DNA from: an uncultured Gammaproteobacteria bacterium
GTDB taxonomy: Bacteria; Pseudomonadota; Gammaproteobacteria; DRJJ01
NCBI GenBank assembly: GCA_947258795.1
Contig: CAMYJU010000017.1
Location: 1 to 59,057 of the forward strand
Direction of reading: 5' to 3'
DNA: 59,057 nucleotides
Under the pieces are notes generated by a model, which was not told where the DNA came from, did no database searches, and saw only the letters and a program-made list of their open reading frames with translations. Below, one piece after another: positions 27,503 to 38,846 of the stretch (position 1 is its first letter; every line of letters begins with the position of its first letter). The position numbers and the translations under genes are program-made.

Positions 27503-27652
27503 TCAAACTGTCCGTTTCGTTATTATCAGGTCGTACATCATAAACTTAGCGGGACCCGGGCATCAACAAAACTTAATCAGAGCTTCCCTGGCTTGACCGG
27601 CCACTGATGGCTAACTATCTTAACAATATCCCGTGCCGATCTTGTGCCAGAC

Positions 27653-28390
27653 ATGCCAGACAATAGACCCATAATCTGTCCTGATAATGACAGTCTGATC
27701 AAACAGGCCCTGCAACGATTTGTTACGCACTATACCCAAGCACTCAACGATCACGGTCTTTTTCATGTCGCCCTGTCGGGTGGCTCCACACCGGAAAGTC
27801 TTTACCGGGCACTGGTCACCCATGTTTCGGCCCAGGCCATCGCCTGGAACAAGGTGCATATCTGGTTTGGTGATGAGCGGATGGTAGCGCCAGACCATCG
27901 GGACAGTAACTACCGGATGTCGCGCCATGCCCTGCTCGATCATATCGCGATACCGCGGTCGAATATTCACCCGATACCGACCGACTGCGATGATTTTACC
28001 AACTGCGCCAAACGCTACGCTGACACCCTGGACAGCCTGTTGCCTTTGACAAAAGATGCTGTACCGGTATTCGACCTGGTATTGCTGGGTATCGGGCCGG
28101 ACGGGCATACCGCATCACTGTTTCCCGACACCGATATCCTGATGGAATACGAACTGCCGGTCGCAGCCGTGTACGTGAAGGAGAAAGACAGCTGGCGCAT
28201 CAGCCTGACCTACCCGGTACTGAATCACGCCCGCCAGCTACTGGTACTGGTCAGCGGCGCCGGCAAACGGCAGGTAATACATGATCTGTTCAGTGATAAT
28301 GCGACGGGGAATCACTACCCGGTCGCGAACATCCGGCCCAGTGGACAAATGGAATGGCTGATTGATAGCGAGGCTGCGCAGGGACTTTAA
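27653..28390 (+). CDS. pgl: 6-phosphogluconolactonase Pgl
   Basis: 245 residues from ATG 27653 (GTG 27644 is a possible earlier start; neither has a clear RBS). It belongs to the DevB/Pgl family that hydrolyses 6-phosphogluconolactone, the second step of the oxidative pentose-phosphate pathway. Motifs are FHVALSGGSTPESLYRAL, WFGDERMVAPDHRDSNYRM, and VLLGIGPDGHTASLFPDT. It converges on zwf, its pathway partner, with only two bases between the stop codons. This is an unusual arrangement, since pgl normally follows zwf. Confidence 0.93.
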   Translation: MPDNRPIICPDNDSLIKQALQRFVTHYTQALNDHGLFHVALSGGSTPESLYRALVTHVSAQAIAWNKVHIWFGDERMVAPDHRDSNYRMSRHALLDHIAIPRSNIHPIPTDCDDFTNCAKRYADTLDSLLPLTKDAVPVFDLVLLGIGPDGHTASLFPDTDILMEYELPVAAVYVKEKDSWRISLTYPVLNHARQLLVLVSGAGKRQVIHDLFSDNATGNHYPVANIRPSGQMEWLIDSEAAQGL

Positions 28391-28392
28391 AC

Positions 28393-29880
28393 CTAGCAGT
28401 TCGGATCTTCACCCGGCCCGGCATTACGCCAGCCCTGGTCAGGGCGATCAAAGATACGATTACTCTCGACAGGCCCCCAGCTGCCTGACGGATAGGTATG
28501 GATAAAATCGCGCTCGGTAGACCATACCCGCAGTATTGGGTCGACGATCTCCCAGGCCCAGCGGATTTCATCGTAACGCAGAAACAGCGAATGATCGTCC
28601 TCGATCACATCCAGCAGCAAAGCCTCGTAGGCATCAATCTTGTATTCACTCAGGTTGCAATGGCTGGCATTCAGCACCGTGGTTTGTGCAACCATCTCCA
28701 AACCCTGTTTCTTGGTCTGGATCTCCATGCTCATCAACTCTTCCGGCTGTATACCCAGCACGATCCAGTTTGGGTTGATCTGTTCGATCTGCGACTTTCG
28801 AAACAGCTGCTGCGGCGGATGCTTGAACCGGATACTGATCATCGAACTGGCCTTTTCCATACGCTTGCCGGTGCGCAGATAAAACGGCACATTACGCCAG
28901 CGCCAGTTATCGAGATAGAGTTTCAGTGCTGCATAGGTCTCGGTGGTACTTTGCGGCGGCACGCCTTCTTCGTCCAGGTACGACGCCACGTTCCCGTCAT
29001 CCATACTGCCGGCGGCATATTGCGCGCGAAACGCGTGCGCATGCACGGCACTGGTCGGTATCGGCCGTATGGACTTCAGCACTTTGACCTTTTCGTCACG
29101 CAGGGACTCGGCATCGAGTATCGATGGCGGCTCCATTGCCACCAGCGTCAACATCTGCAGCAAATGGCTCTGCAACATATCCCGCAAGGCACCGGCGCCG
29201 TCATAATAACCGGCCCGCCCTTCTACACCCTGTGACTCGGAATGAGTAATCTGCACGTGGTCGATATAGTTACGGTTCCACAACGGTTCCAGCATCAGGT
29301 TGGCAAAACGGAATACCAGCACGTTCTGCACCATGCTCTTGCCGAGGTAATGATCAATACGGAAAATCTGGTCCTCGGTAAATGACTTGTGCAAACAGTC
29401 TTCCAGTATGTTCGCACTTTCCAGGTCATAACCGAAAGGTTTCTCGATCACCAGCCTGCGCCAGCCTTTCTCCTGTTTGTTCAGGCTGGCCGCATCCAGC
29501 GACCGGGACACTGTCGCATACTCGGATGGCGGGATAGACATGTAAAATATGATATTGCCGGAAATATGCGGAGAATCTTCAATATAGGAAGAAAGATGCT
29601 GATAGGCCCCGGCGTCGCGCAAATCACCGTTAAAGAAATGTAGGCGCGGTAACAGGCGCTGCATAACCGCCTCATCCAGACCGCCACGCGCAAAAGCCTG
29701 CAGGTCCTCCACGACCCGGTTGCGCCAGACCTCGTCTGACCAGTCGCGCCGTCCAAAACCGACGATATGAATATCTTCGGACAGGCGCCCCGCCTGTTCG
29801 AGATGATACAGCGCCGGTAATAATTTATTGCGCGCCAGGTTCCCGGTAGCGCCAAAGATCACAAAGGTACACTGAACCAT
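28393..29880 (-). CDS. zwf: Glucose-6-phosphate 1-dehydrogenase Zwf
   Basis: 495 residues. It oxidises glucose-6-phosphate with NADP or NAD to 6-phosphogluconolactone. The Rossmann motif is [33 protein letters not shown] and the substrate-site [14 protein letters not shown] follow. Further conserved stretches are [24 protein letters not shown] and [11 protein letters not shown]. The C-terminus [10 protein letters not shown] is also typical. The start [15 protein letters not shown] is the natural one. zwf lies beside glgA on the same strand (43 bp gap), so the pentose pathway and glycogen genes are probably regulated together. Confidence 0.97.
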   Translation of the reverse strand: MVQCTFVIFGATGNLARNKLLPALYHLEQAGRLSEDIHIVGFGRRDWSDEVWRNRVVEDLQAFARGGLDEAVMQRLLPRLHFFNGDLRDAGAYQHLSSYIEDSPHISGNIIFYMSIPPSEYATVSRSLDAASLNKQEKGWRRLVIEKPFGYDLESANILEDCLHKSFTEDQIFRIDHYLGKSMVQNVLVFRFANLMLEPLWNRNYIDHVQITHSESQGVEGRAGYYDGAGALRDMLQSHLLQMLTLVAMEPPSILDAESLRDEKVKVLKSIRPIPTSAVHAHAFRAQYAAGSMDDGNVASYLDEEGVPPQSTTETYAALKLYLDNWRWRNVPFYLRTGKRMEKASSMISIRFKHPPQQLFRKSQIEQINPNWIVLGIQPEELMSMEIQTKKQGLEMVAQTTVLNASHCNLSEYKIDAYEALLLDVIEDDHSLFLRYDEIRWAWEIVDPILRVWSTERDFIHTYPSGSWGPVESNRIFDRPDQGWRNAGPGEDPNC

Positions 29881-29923
29881 TAGTTTGTCCTTAACTTATG
29901 TGTATTGGACTCTGCCGGGCAGC

Positions 29924-31390
29924 TTAACCTACCTCCATCACGGCATCATCCATTGCCTTGTAATATAGCTTGCTATACTCGGCTGCGCTGCCGGCCCAGG
30001 AAAAGTCCTGGCGCATCGCGGTCAACTGCATCTGCTTCCAGATAGCCTGGTTCTTGTACAGGGCCACGGCATGGCGTATCGCGGCATACAGCTCGTCTGC
30101 ATCAGGCTCGTAAAAGGCGATACCCGTCGCCTGACCTGACTGGATATTTTCGGGCGTGGCGGTAACAACGGTATCCGCCAGACCACCTACCGCATGCACA
30201 ATCGGGATGGTGCCGTAACGCAAACTGTACATCTGGTTCAGGCCACAGGGCTCAAAGCGTGACGGCATCAGAAACATGTCCGCACCGGCCTCGATACGAT
30301 GCGCCAGGGCCTCGTCATAACCGATATAGATACTGATACGGTCGCTGTGGTTTTTAACCTTCTCGCGCAAACGGTTTTCAAATTTCGATTCACCACTTCC
30401 GAGTATAACCATTTGTGCGGGTATCGCTACGATGCGGTCCAGTATATCCAGTACCAGGTCGATACCTTTCTGGCTGACCAGCCTGCCGACCATGCCAATC
30501 AGCGGCATACCGGTATCGACCGGCAGCCCGAAGTCCTTGCACAGTTCGGTCTTGTTAACCAGCTTGCGCTCCAGGTTCAGCTTGCTGTAGGTCTGCACCA
30601 GGTGCTGGTCTCTGGCCGGATTCCATTCACTGGTATCAATACCATTGACGATCCCGGTCAATGATTCACTGCGATTGGCAAGCAGGCCGTCCACGCCGCA
30701 ACCGAACTCGGCGGTCTGTATCTCCTCGGCATAGCCGGGGCTGACCGTGGTCAACTGGTCCGCATAGACTATGCCACCTTTCAGAAAAGACATCTGGCCG
30801 TAATACTCCAGGGTCTCGTGATGCCAGAATACATTCGGCAAATCCAGTTTCTGGAAGGTGTCGTAATCAAACAGGCCCTGATAGGCCAGGTTATGGATGG
30901 TAAATACCGTCGCCGGCCGGTTGGACTCCAGTGACAACAGCGCCGGCACCAGGCCGGTTTGCCAGTCATTGCAATGCACCAGGTCGGGTTTCCAGCTCGG
31001 ACCGGCCCGTCCCTGAGCCAGTTCAGCCACGGCCCGGTCGAACAGGTGAAAGCGCTCGGCGTTATCCGGCCAGGGGTTGCCATCCCCGCTCATGTACGGG
31101 TTGCCGCTACGCCCGAAGGCCTCTTTGTTTCCGACCAGCCAGGTAAGCACATCACTGCCGGGCAGCATGGTTTCGATCAGCTCCACCTCGGTACCGCCCG
31201 CATCGAAACGGCCGACCGGATAGGCCTGCTTCAGCTTGCCTATTACATCACCATAGGCGGGCATGACCACGCGCACTTCATGTCCGGCTGACTGCAATGC
31301 ACGGGGTAGACTGCCTGAAACATCGGCAAGCCCGCCTGTCTTGATCAGCGGATAAACCTCGCTACTGGCATATAAAATTCTTTTCGCCAT
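29924..31390 (-). CDS. glgA: Glycogen synthase GlgA
   Basis: 488 residues, GT5 family. It extends alpha-1,4-glucan from ADP-glucose. The ADP-glucose motif is Lys17 in IKTGGLADVSGSLPRAL. Other marks are CNDWQTGLVPALL, FTIHNLAYQGLF, YADQLTTVSPGYAEEI, NGIDTSEWNPA, GMVGRLVSQKGIDLVLDIL and the C-terminal MPSRFEPCGLNQMYSLRYGTIPIVHAVGGLADTV. It lies 4 bases after glgB on the same strand, so glgB-glgA are co-transcribed, probably with zwf. Confidence 0.97.
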   Translation of the reverse strand: MAKRILYASSEVYPLIKTGGLADVSGSLPRALQSAGHEVRVVMPAYGDVIGKLKQAYPVGRFDAGGTEVELIETMLPGSDVLTWLVGNKEAFGRSGNPYMSGDGNPWPDNAERFHLFDRAVAELAQGRAGPSWKPDLVHCNDWQTGLVPALLSLESNRPATVFTIHNLAYQGLFDYDTFQKLDLPNVFWHHETLEYYGQMSFLKGGIVYADQLTTVSPGYAEEIQTAEFGCGVDGLLANRSESLTGIVNGIDTSEWNPARDQHLVQTYSKLNLERKLVNKTELCKDFGLPVDTGMPLIGMVGRLVSQKGIDLVLDILDRIVAIPAQMVILGSGESKFENRLREKVKNHSDRISIYIGYDEALAHRIEAGADMFLMPSRFEPCGLNQMYSLRYGTIPIVHAVGGLADTVVTATPENIQSGQATGIAFYEPDADELYAAIRHAVALYKNQAIWKQMQLTAMRQDFSWAGSAAEYSKLYYKAMDDAVMEVG

Positions 31391-31394
31391 GTCA

Positions 31395-33584
31395 TTACTT
31401 CTTTCTGATTACCAGTGCTGCCAATGGCGGCAGATTCAGGACCATCGAGGCAGGACGATTCATCCACGGCCCCTGGTCGGCCACCAGGTCCTTCTCGCCA
31501 ACGTTGCTGCCACCATAGTATTCAGAGTCAGAGTTCAATATAACCTGGTATGCGCCCGCTGACGGAACACCGATACGATAACTTTGTCGCGGCACAGGTG
31601 TGAAATTCAGTAACACGATCACGACATCATCGCCGTCACGACGCAGGTAACTCAGTACCGACTGGTCTGAATCGTGGCAGTCTATCCACTCGAAGCCGTG
31701 ATGATCGAATTCATTTTTATACAGGGCCGGTGTCTCCCGGTACAGATGATTCAGATCCGCAGTCAGTGACATCAGACCCTGGTGCATCGGGTACTCCAGC
31801 ACATACCAGTCCAGCGCCCGTTCATGCGACCATTCATCGCCCTGAGCAAATTCACTACCCATGAACAGCAGCTTTTTGCCCGGATAGGTATACATATAGG
31901 TATACAACAGCCGCAAATTGGCAAAGCGCTGCCACTCATCGCCCGGCATCTTGTACAGCATGGAAGACTTGCCATGCACGACCTCGTCATGCGAGAACGG
32001 CAGAACAAAGTTCTCGGTGAATGCATACAGCAAACCGAAAGTCAGCTGATCATGATGGTAATGCCGGTGCACCGGATCCTTGTTGAAGTACTGCAGGGTG
32101 TCGTGCATCCAGCCCATGTTCCATTTCATCGAAAAACCCAATCCGCCGAGCCACACGGGACGGGACACCTGTGGCCACGAAGTGGATTCCTCGGCAACCA
32201 TCAACACACCCTTGTGTTGACTCTGAACCACGCTGTTCATCTCGCGGACAAAATCGATGGCCTCGAGGTTCTCGTTACCGCCATACTGGTTTGGCAACCA
32301 GTCGCCTTCCTCACGCGAGTAGTCCAGGTACAACATCGATGCGACGGCATCGACGCGCAAACCATCGATATGGTATTCCTCTATCCAGTACATCGCGCTG
32401 GATACCAGGAAATTGCGCACTTCGTTCCGGCCGTAGTTATAGATCAGTGTACCCCAGTCACGATGTTCACCACGACGCGGGTCTTCATGTTCATACAGCG
32501 CGGTACCATCAAAGTTCGCCAACGCAAAATCATCTCGCGGAAAATGCGCCGGCACCCAGTCGAGCAATACACCAATACCGTGCTGATGACAGTAGTCCAC
32601 AAAATAACGGAAGTCGTCCGGTGTGCCGTAACGCGAAGTGGGCGCAAAGTAACCGGTCGCCTGGTAACCCCAGGACGCGTCCAGCGGATGCTCGGTCACC
32701 GGCAATAGTTCGATATGGGTAAAGCCCGTACGCGTTACATGTTCGACCAGCCGGTGAGCCAGCTCACGATAGTTCAGGAACCCACCGTGTTCATCGAGCT
32801 GCCAGGAACCGAGATGAACTTCATAGACCGACATTGGTTCATGCTGCCAGTCACAATGCTCACGTCTGGACAGCCAGTCACTATCCTGCCATTGGTATTC
32901 CACAGGTGCGCAGATTATGGCGGCAGTATTCGGGCGATGCTCGTAACAACGACCGTAGGGGTCACTTTTCAACAGGATATCACCGCTGTCGCGATTGCGG
33001 ATTTCGAACTTGTATATTTCATCTGCCTGCAGGTCCGGGATAAACAGCTCCCATACCCCGCCACCGCCGCGTACACGCATAGGATGCACACGGCCGTCCC
33101 AGTGATTGAACTGCCCGACCACACTGACCCGTTCGGCGCCTGGCGCCCACACCGCAAACCGCACCCCGGCCACGCTGTCCACTTCGTGCAAATGGGCACC
33201 CAGTACCCGGTAGACATGCCAGTGCCGGCCTTCACCAAATAGGTGCATGTCATTATCAGACAATTGTGGCAGAAAGGTATACGGGTCGGTATAACGGTGG
33301 GTATGACCGCTATCCGTGGTGTATTCGATCACCGGGTGGGCGGGCAATAACGTGGCATCACCATGCCAGATAAACAGGCCAGCCCCCTTGGCGGTCAGCG
33401 CCGGTCCACCATCGGCTATATGTACCGACAGGGCGTTCGGCAGATAGACCCGGTAGACCGAGTCGCCTTCATGACTGTGCAGGCCCAGTAACTCGAACGG
33501 GTCGTGATGACGCGCTTCCAGCAAACGCACGATCGCGTCGTCTTCTGTCATTTTACCTGAAAAAGGGACTACGCTTGCAGTCAT
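31395..33584 (-). CDS. glgB: 1,4-alpha-glucan branching enzyme GlgB
   Basis: 729 residues from ATG 33584, chosen because AGGGG is upstream and family starts lie here; GTG 33611 would add nine residues. It is a GH13 enzyme that introduces alpha-1,6 branches. Domain order is two N-terminal CBM48-like modules ([13 protein letters not shown], then [22 protein letters not shown]), then the barrel with [28 protein letters not shown], the nucleophile Asp in [16 protein letters not shown] and acid/base Glu in [11 protein letters not shown], and [12 protein letters not shown]. The C-terminal beta domain ends [11 protein letters not shown]. Divergent from glgC, leaving a 192 bp shared regulatory region. 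Confidence 0.97.
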   Translation of the reverse strand: MTASVVPFSGKMTEDDAIVRLLEARHHDPFELLGLHSHEGDSVYRVYLPNALSVHIADGGPALTAKGAGLFIWHGDATLLPAHPVIEYTTDSGHTHRYTDPYTFLPQLSDNDMHLFGEGRHWHVYRVLGAHLHEVDSVAGVRFAVWAPGAERVSVVGQFNHWDGRVHPMRVRGGGGVWELFIPDLQADEIYKFEIRNRDSGDILLKSDPYGRCYEHRPNTAAIICAPVEYQWQDSDWLSRREHCDWQHEPMSVYEVHLGSWQLDEHGGFLNYRELAHRLVEHVTRTGFTHIELLPVTEHPLDASWGYQATGYFAPTSRYGTPDDFRYFVDYCHQHGIGVLLDWVPAHFPRDDFALANFDGTALYEHEDPRRGEHRDWGTLIYNYGRNEVRNFLVSSAMYWIEEYHIDGLRVDAVASMLYLDYSREEGDWLPNQYGGNENLEAIDFVREMNSVVQSQHKGVLMVAEESTSWPQVSRPVWLGGLGFSMKWNMGWMHDTLQYFNKDPVHRHYHHDQLTFGLLYAFTENFVLPFSHDEVVHGKSSMLYKMPGDEWQRFANLRLLYTYMYTYPGKKLLFMGSEFAQGDEWSHERALDWYVLEYPMHQGLMSLTADLNHLYRETPALYKNEFDHHGFEWIDCHDSDQSVLSYLRRDGDDVVIVLLNFTPVPRQSYRIGVPSAGAYQVILNSDSEYYGGSNVGEKDLVADQGPWMNRPASMVLNLPPLAALVIRKK

Positions 33585-33776
33585 TTCAATTACCCCTGTC
33601 ACCTCAACCACCGGTTTGTGGTTTCAGCATAGCTGCCTTACTATTTCTATACAAAGTTAATGGAAGTCATTCGTCCGTTATACTGGTAAGGTATTAGTTA
33701 ACACTATACAACACTGTAGCGTTATCCAGAAACCCCCTGACACTTATGTCCGGATTTATATGCTTGGAGCAAGTGC

Positions 33777-35051
33777 ATGATCGAACTACAATCGCCGCGT
33801 TTTGTCAGCCGCCTGACCAGGGACACCCTGGCATTGATTCTGGCCGGCGGGCGCGGATCCAGGCTGAAACAGCTCACCAACTGGCGCACCAAACCGGCCA
33901 TGCCGTTCGGCGGCAAATTCCGAATTATCGACTTTCCGCTATCTAATTGTATTAACTCGGGTATCCGGCGTATCGGTGTGATCACCCAGTACAAGTCCCA
34001 TTCGCTGCTGCTGCATATCCAGCGCGGCTGGGGACATTTGCGTGGTGAATTCGGTGAATTCGTCGAGCTGCTACCGGCACAACAGCGAATCGAAAGCTCC
34101 TGGTACCAGGGTACCGCTGATGCGGTGTACCAGAACCTGGATATTATTCACAGCCACAACCCCGAGTACACACTTATCCTGGCCGGCGACCATATCTACA
34201 AGATGGATTATGGCGAAATGCTGGCCTACCACGTCGATACCGCAGCCGATCTGACCGTAGGCTGCATCGAGGTGCCGATCGAACAGGCTCATGCCTTCGG
34301 TGTGATGTCCATCGACGAGAATCTACGCATCACCCGCTTCCAGGAAAAGCCACCTGAGCCCGAACCCGTGCCCGACAACCCCGATGTTGCACTCGCATCA
34401 ATGGGCATCTATATATTCAATACCCGGTTTCTGTGTGAACAACTGATCAAGGATGCAGACACCCCCATGTCTGAACACGACTTCGGCAAAAACATTATTC
34501 CTGAAGCGATCAGTAAATACCGGGTCTGCGCCTACCCGTTTCGCGACACCAGCTCGGAGGAAGAGGGAAATGCCTACTGGCGTGATGTCGGCACGATCGA
34601 TGCCTTCTGGGCGACTAATCTCGAACTGATTGGCGTCACACCGGAACTGAATTTGTATGACGAACAATGGCCAATCTGGACTTACCAGGAACAACTGCCG
34701 CCAGCCAAATTTGTATTCAACGACAAGGAACGCCGCGGTATGGCGGTAGATTCCATGGTCTCCGGGGGTTGCGTGATATCAGGGGCCCGCGTTAACCACT
34801 CGTTACTGTTTTCGAACGTACGCGTGAACTCCTATTCCAAGATAGAAGATTCGGTGATCCTGCCTGATGTCAATATTGGCCGTAACTGCCATATCAGCAA
34901 GGCGGTGATCGACAAGGGTTGCGATATCCCCGACGGCACCACTATAGGCAAGGACCCGGCTGCAGACGCCGAGCGTTACTATATCAGTGAACAGGGCGTC
35001 ACCCTGGTGGTTCCTGAAATGCTGGGCCAGGAACTGCATCATGTCCGATAA
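33777..35051 (+). CDS. glgC: Glucose-1-phosphate adenylyltransferase GlgC
   Basis: 424 residues. It makes ADP-glucose from glucose-1-phosphate and ATP, the committed and allosterically controlled step of bacterial glycogen synthesis. Motifs are [73 protein letters not shown], the sugar-phosphate site with FQEKP, and [17 protein letters not shown]. The left-handed helix region at the end ([24 protein letters not shown]) is intact. The ATG sits within GTGCATGATC. Its last 11 bases overlap the GH57 gene, so both are translated from one transcript. Confidence 0.97.
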   Translation: MIELQSPRFVSRLTRDTLALILAGGRGSRLKQLTNWRTKPAMPFGGKFRIIDFPLSNCINSGIRRIGVITQYKSHSLLLHIQRGWGHLRGEFGEFVELLPAQQRIESSWYQGTADAVYQNLDIIHSHNPEYTLILAGDHIYKMDYGEMLAYHVDTAADLTVGCIEVPIEQAHAFGVMSIDENLRITRFQEKPPEPEPVPDNPDVALASMGIYIFNTRFLCEQLIKDADTPMSEHDFGKNIIPEAISKYRVCAYPFRDTSSEEEGNAYWRDVGTIDAFWATNLELIGVTPELNLYDEQWPIWTYQEQLPPAKFVFNDKERRGMAVDSMVSGGCVISGARVNHSLLFSNVRVNSYSKIEDSVILPDVNIGRNCHISKAVIDKGCDIPDGTTIGKDPAADAERYYISEQGVTLVVPEMLGQELHHVR

Positions 35052-36744
35052 ACCGGTACTAAACATAGTCCTGTACTGGCATATGCATCAACCGGAGTAT
35101 CGTGACTCACGCAGTGGCGAGTTCCAGTTACCCTGGACCTACCTGCATGCAATCAAGGACTATGCTGACATGGCCGCCCATCTGGAACAGAATCCGGATG
35201 CCAGGGCCGTGGTCAATTTCGTGCCGATATTACTGGAACAGATCGCAGCCTACGATGAACAGATTCAGTCCTATCTGAAAAATTCAGGGGTAATCAAGGA
35301 TTATTTGCTGGATGCACTGATATCACCCGCCCTGCCCGCACACCCCGAACAGCGCATGGAACTGATCCATGCCTGTCTGCGCGCGAATCGGGATCGACTG
35401 ATCAACCGTTTCGACACTTACCGCCGCCTGGCCGAATTTGCGAAACTGATAGAAAAAGTGCCGGAAGGCATCAAGTACCTGAGCGACCAGTACCTGATTG
35501 ATCTTCTGGTCTGGTATCACCTGGCCTGGCTGGGTGAACACACCCGCAGAAATGACCCACGCGTAAAGGCACTGATTGAAAAAAGTGAACACTTCAATCT
35601 GCATGACCGTCGTGTGCTGCTGGAAGTCATCGGTGAACTGGTCCACACCATCATACCGCGGTATGCAAAACTGGCCGAACGCGAACAGATTGAACTCAGT
35701 ATGACACCCTATGCGCACCCGATTATGCCGCTGTTACTCGATATACAGTCAGCAACCGAGGCCATACCGAATATCAATCTGCCGATTTTGCAAAGCTATC
35801 CCGGCGGGCATGAACGCTCACGCTGGCACATCGAGCACGGCCTGGACAGTTTCGAGCAATTTTTCGGCATACGTCCGGCCGGGTGCTGGCCTGCCGAAGG
35901 CAGTATCAGTAATGATACGCTGGACCTGCTGGCCGAGTACGGTTTCACCTGGATCGCCAGTGGCGGTGAAGTGCTTAACAATACCCTGAACAAGGACGAA
36001 CATGAACGGCCACCTTGCATCCACCGCCCATACCGACATGAATCTTCGGATATTAAATGCTTCTTTCGTGATGACGGACTGTCCGACCTGATCGGTTTCA
36101 GTTATTCCGACTGGCATGCTGACGACGCAGCCGCGAACCTGATCCACAACCTCGAGAACATTGCCACTGCCTGCGCCGACACCGCAGACAACACCGTGTC
36201 GATTATCCTTGATGGTGAAAACGCCTGGGAATACTACCCGGATAACGGCTATTACTTTTTACAGGCCCTGTACAAGCAACTGGCCGAACATCCACAACTG
36301 AACCTGTGCACCTACAGTGACTGTCTGACGCAGGATGCCGGGGCACATACGCTCAATTCCATCACTGCCGGCAGCTGGGTCTATGGCAGTTTTTCCACCT
36401 GGATCGGTGATGCCGACAAAAACCGTGCCTGGGATATGCTCGGCGATGCCAAGAAGGCACTTGACCGCTTTGCCAAGACAGCGAAGGCCGGCAGCGAGAC
36501 CATTGCCATGGCAGAACAACAACTGGCACTGTGTGAGGGTTCGGACTGGTTCTGGTGGTTCGGTGACTACAATCCGTCCGGCACCGTCAGTGACTTCGAT
36601 CGGCTATACCGTATCAACCTGTCACGCCTGTATCAGATCATCGGTATGGAACCACCCGCCTACCTGGCCGAAATCATCAGTCACGGCAGTGGTGACCCGG
36701 CCATGGGCGGCACCATGCGTCCGGGACAGGCTCATACGACATGA
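35041..36744 (+). CDS. Glycoside hydrolase family 57 protein (alpha-glucan active)
   Basis: 567 residues from ATG 35041, which overlaps the glgC stop by 11 bases. GH57 hallmarks: [11 protein letters not shown] at residues 11-21 (region I HxHQP), then the region III catalytic Glu in [12 protein letters not shown], and the region IV catalytic Asp in [12 protein letters not shown] helical C-terminal domain contains [13 protein letters not shown], seen in amylase-type GH57 proteins. It has no signal peptide, so it acts on cytosolic glucan, as an alpha-amylase, glucanotransferase or branching-type enzyme; the reaction cannot be told from motifs alone. Order glgC-GH57-malQ strongly suggests a role in glycogen handling. 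Confidence 0.9.
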   Translation: MSDKPVLNIVLYWHMHQPEYRDSRSGEFQLPWTYLHAIKDYADMAAHLEQNPDARAVVNFVPILLEQIAAYDEQIQSYLKNSGVIKDYLLDALISPALPAHPEQRMELIHACLRANRDRLINRFDTYRRLAEFAKLIEKVPEGIKYLSDQYLIDLLVWYHLAWLGEHTRRNDPRVKALIEKSEHFNLHDRRVLLEVIGELVHTIIPRYAKLAEREQIELSMTPYAHPIMPLLLDIQSATEAIPNINLPILQSYPGGHERSRWHIEHGLDSFEQFFGIRPAGCWPAEGSISNDTLDLLAEYGFTWIASGGEVLNNTLNKDEHERPPCIHRPYRHESSDIKCFFRDDGLSDLIGFSYSDWHADDAAANLIHNLENIATACADTADNTVSIILDGENAWEYYPDNGYYFLQALYKQLAEHPQLNLCTYSDCLTQDAGAHTLNSITAGSWVYGSFSTWIGDADKNRAWDMLGDAKKALDRFAKTAKAGSETIAMAEQQLALCEGSDWFWWFGDYNPSGTVSDFDRLYRINLSRLYQIIGMEPPAYLAEIISHGSGDPAMGGTMRPGQAHTT

Positions 36745-36756
36745 TAGATCACGCCC

Positions 36757-38235
36757 ATGCCAGAACATAACAGTCCTGTGGATATCAAGGACCAACGCCG
36801 GGCCGGCGTACTGTTACACATCACCTCATTACCGGGGCCCGATGATCAAGGTGATATGGGGCACGAGGCCTATCGTTTTGTCGAGTTTCTGTCCGCAGCC
36901 GGTATGAGTATCTGGCAAACCCTGCCGCTGGGCTCGGTACATGATGACCGCTCCCCGTATCAATGCCTGTCGGTCCATGCAGGCAACCCGCTACTGATCA
37001 GCCATGACTGGCTAAGGGACAGGGGCTGGCTGGACAAAAAACAATCTCGTCGCAGCAAGCGTGAGAAATGGTTGCGACTGGCATACGAAGGTTTCAGGCA
37101 ACATGCCGATCAGGTATCGGCCACTGCTTTCAAAAAGTTCTGCAAGCAGGAAAAGCACTGGCTGAGTGACTATGCCCTGTATGTTGCCCTGCGTGAGCAG
37201 CACAAACATCGACCATGGATCGACTGGCCTGAGGCGATCCGGGACAGAAAGCCCAAGGCCCTGGCGTCGTCTCGCCGGCAACTGACCGACGAGATCGAAC
37301 GCATCTGTTTTGAACAGTTCGTGTTTTTCACCCAGTGGCATGAGCTGCGTGAATATGCCCATCGCCATAAGGTCTACCTGTTTGGCGATATGCCGATTTT
37401 CGTCGCGCATGACAGCGCCGAGGTCTGGGCCCACCGTGAACTTTTCAGCGTCACCGCCCATGGCCAGGCCAGCAAGGTCGCCGGTGTCCCGCCGGATTAT
37501 TTTTCCGAAACCGGACAGCGCTGGGGCAATCCGCTTTACAACTGGGAGGCCATGCAAAACGACGACTTCCGCTGGTGGAAACAGCGCCTGCACTCACAAC
37601 TGGAGCTGTTTGACCTGATCCGTATCGACCACTTTCGTGGGCTCGAGGCCTGCTGGGAAATACCGGCTGAAGCCGAAACAGCGATTGACGGGCACTGGGT
37701 CAAGGTGCCCGGCGATGCCCTGCTGCAGACCCTGACTGATGACCTGCACGGTCTGCCCCTGGTCGCCGAGGACCTCGGCACCATTACCACGGAAGTAGAT
37801 GATTTACGCCACAAATACAATATCCCGGGCATGAAAATCATGCAGTTCGCGTATGACGGCGACCCGGCCAATCCCTACTTACCGCACCGGCATCTGACGG
37901 ATTACGTGGTCTATACCGGCACCCATGACAATGACAGCACGCTGGCCTGGTTTGAATCACTGGACGAGTCTGTCAAACAGCATGTACTGGACTACCTGGG
38001 TCATCCCACCGAAGTCTTTCCCTGGCCATTGATACGCTCCACACTGGCCTCGGTCGCGAATATCGCAATAATCCCGATGCAGGACATACTCGGTCTCGGC
38101 GCCGGTAACCGTATGAATATACCCGGTACCACCGAGGGAAACTGGAGCTGGCGCTTTTCATGGGACCAGCTGCCGAAGGATCTGGGTACGCGCCTGCACC
38201 ACCTGCTGAAGCTCTACAACCGCCTGCCCGATTGA
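36757..38235 (+). CDS. malQ: 4-alpha-glucanotransferase MalQ
   Basis: 492 residues, GH77 family. It transfers alpha-1,4-glucan segments between chains, making short glucans usable by the phosphorylase. Motifs are RRAGVLLHITSLPG, WQTLPLGSVHDDRSPYQCLSVHAGNP, GDMPIFVAHDSAEVWAH, VAGVPPDYFSETGQRWGNPLYNWE, the catalytic Asp in LIRIDHFRGLEACWEIPA, LVAEDLGTIT with the catalytic Glu, and TGTHDNDS. It is compact and lacks the long N-terminal extension of E. coli MalQ. It starts 12 bases after the GH57 stop in the same operon. Confidence 0.95.
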   Translation: MPEHNSPVDIKDQRRAGVLLHITSLPGPDDQGDMGHEAYRFVEFLSAAGMSIWQTLPLGSVHDDRSPYQCLSVHAGNPLLISHDWLRDRGWLDKKQSRRSKREKWLRLAYEGFRQHADQVSATAFKKFCKQEKHWLSDYALYVALREQHKHRPWIDWPEAIRDRKPKALASSRRQLTDEIERICFEQFVFFTQWHELREYAHRHKVYLFGDMPIFVAHDSAEVWAHRELFSVTAHGQASKVAGVPPDYFSETGQRWGNPLYNWEAMQNDDFRWWKQRLHSQLELFDLIRIDHFRGLEACWEIPAEAETAIDGHWVKVPGDALLQTLTDDLHGLPLVAEDLGTITTEVDDLRHKYNIPGMKIMQFAYDGDPANPYLPHRHLTDYVVYTGTHDNDSTLAWFESLDESVKQHVLDYLGHPTEVFPWPLIRSTLASVANIAIIPMQDILGLGAGNRMNIPGTTEGNWSWRFSWDQLPKDLGTRLHHLLKLYNRLPD

Positions 38236-38309
38236 CGCTGGCAAAGCATTCCCTTTTCACCTAAAATGCCCGCTCATTATCGATCTTCTACCAATAGCGG
38301 TGATATCAC

Positions 38310-38702
38310 ATGATAGTAAAGGCCATACGTGAAGGACTGGGACGTTTAATCGTTTTGATTGACTTCATTACCCGCCCGGCAAAAATGAAACGCCCCGAAG
38401 TGGAACAACAGGCCGTTAACGACGCGGTCAGCAACATGTCGCTGTATCAGTTTTATGCCTGCCCGTTCTGCGTCAAGACCCGCCGCACGCTGCATCGACT
38501 GAACCTGCCTATGGAATTTCGCAATGCCGCCAAGGGCTCACCCTACCGTGACGAGCTGCTAACCGGTGGTGGCGAGATCAAGGTCCCGTGCCTGCGTATC
38601 GATGAAGATAGCGATACGCGCTGGGTTTACGAATCGGACGAGATTATCGCTTACCTCGAACAGCGCTTCGGCAAGGACAGTCAAAGCCAGGCGTCTGCGT
38701 AG
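38310..38702 (+). CDS. Membrane-anchored glutaredoxin-family protein
   Basis: 130 residues. Residues about 8-20 are hydrophobic but short (LGRLIVLIDFI), possibly a weak anchor. The glutaredoxin domain starts near residue 43 with LYQFYACPFCVKTRRTLHRL (Cys51, Cys54; CPFC). GGGEIKVPCLRI supplies the cis-proline loop (Val-Pro), and YESDEIIAYLEQRFG is the usual C-terminal helix of GST/glutaredoxin-type proteins. It would work as a thiol-disulfide exchanger with glutathione. It follows malQ after 74 bases; no functional link to glucan metabolism is evident. Confidence 0.82.
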   Translation: MIVKAIREGLGRLIVLIDFITRPAKMKRPEVEQQAVNDAVSNMSLYQFYACPFCVKTRRTLHRLNLPMEFRNAAKGSPYRDELLTGGGEIKVPCLRIDEDSDTRWVYESDEIIAYLEQRFGKDSQSQASA

Positions 38703-38730
38703 CACGTCTCTGATTATTTCAATACCGATG

Positions 38731-38762
38731 CCATTGCGAGCCGCATTAGCGGCGCGACGAGC
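38731..38762. repeat. Dispersed CATTGCGAG...GCGACGAG repeat
   Basis: CATTGCGAGCCGCATTAGCGGC followed by GCGACGAGC is a palindromic element of the same general class as 5465-5552 (there read as CTCGCAATGA). Further GC-rich palindromic sequence continues to about 38812 (CCCTTCGGGCTTAGCCCC). It fills most of the 144 bp between the convergent glutaredoxin and phosphorylase genes. Confidence 0.45.
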
Positions 38763-38846
38763 ATAGAGACCCTTCGGGCTTAGCCCCATAGACCCCTTTC
38801 AGGGATAATCATGGGTACCTTATCCATCTCCGATGGGTCAGGGCAA

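Noticed and set aside
31782..32708. 308-residue plus-strand frame opposite glgB
   Set aside because: It is antisense to conserved GH13 sequence and has no recognisable domain.
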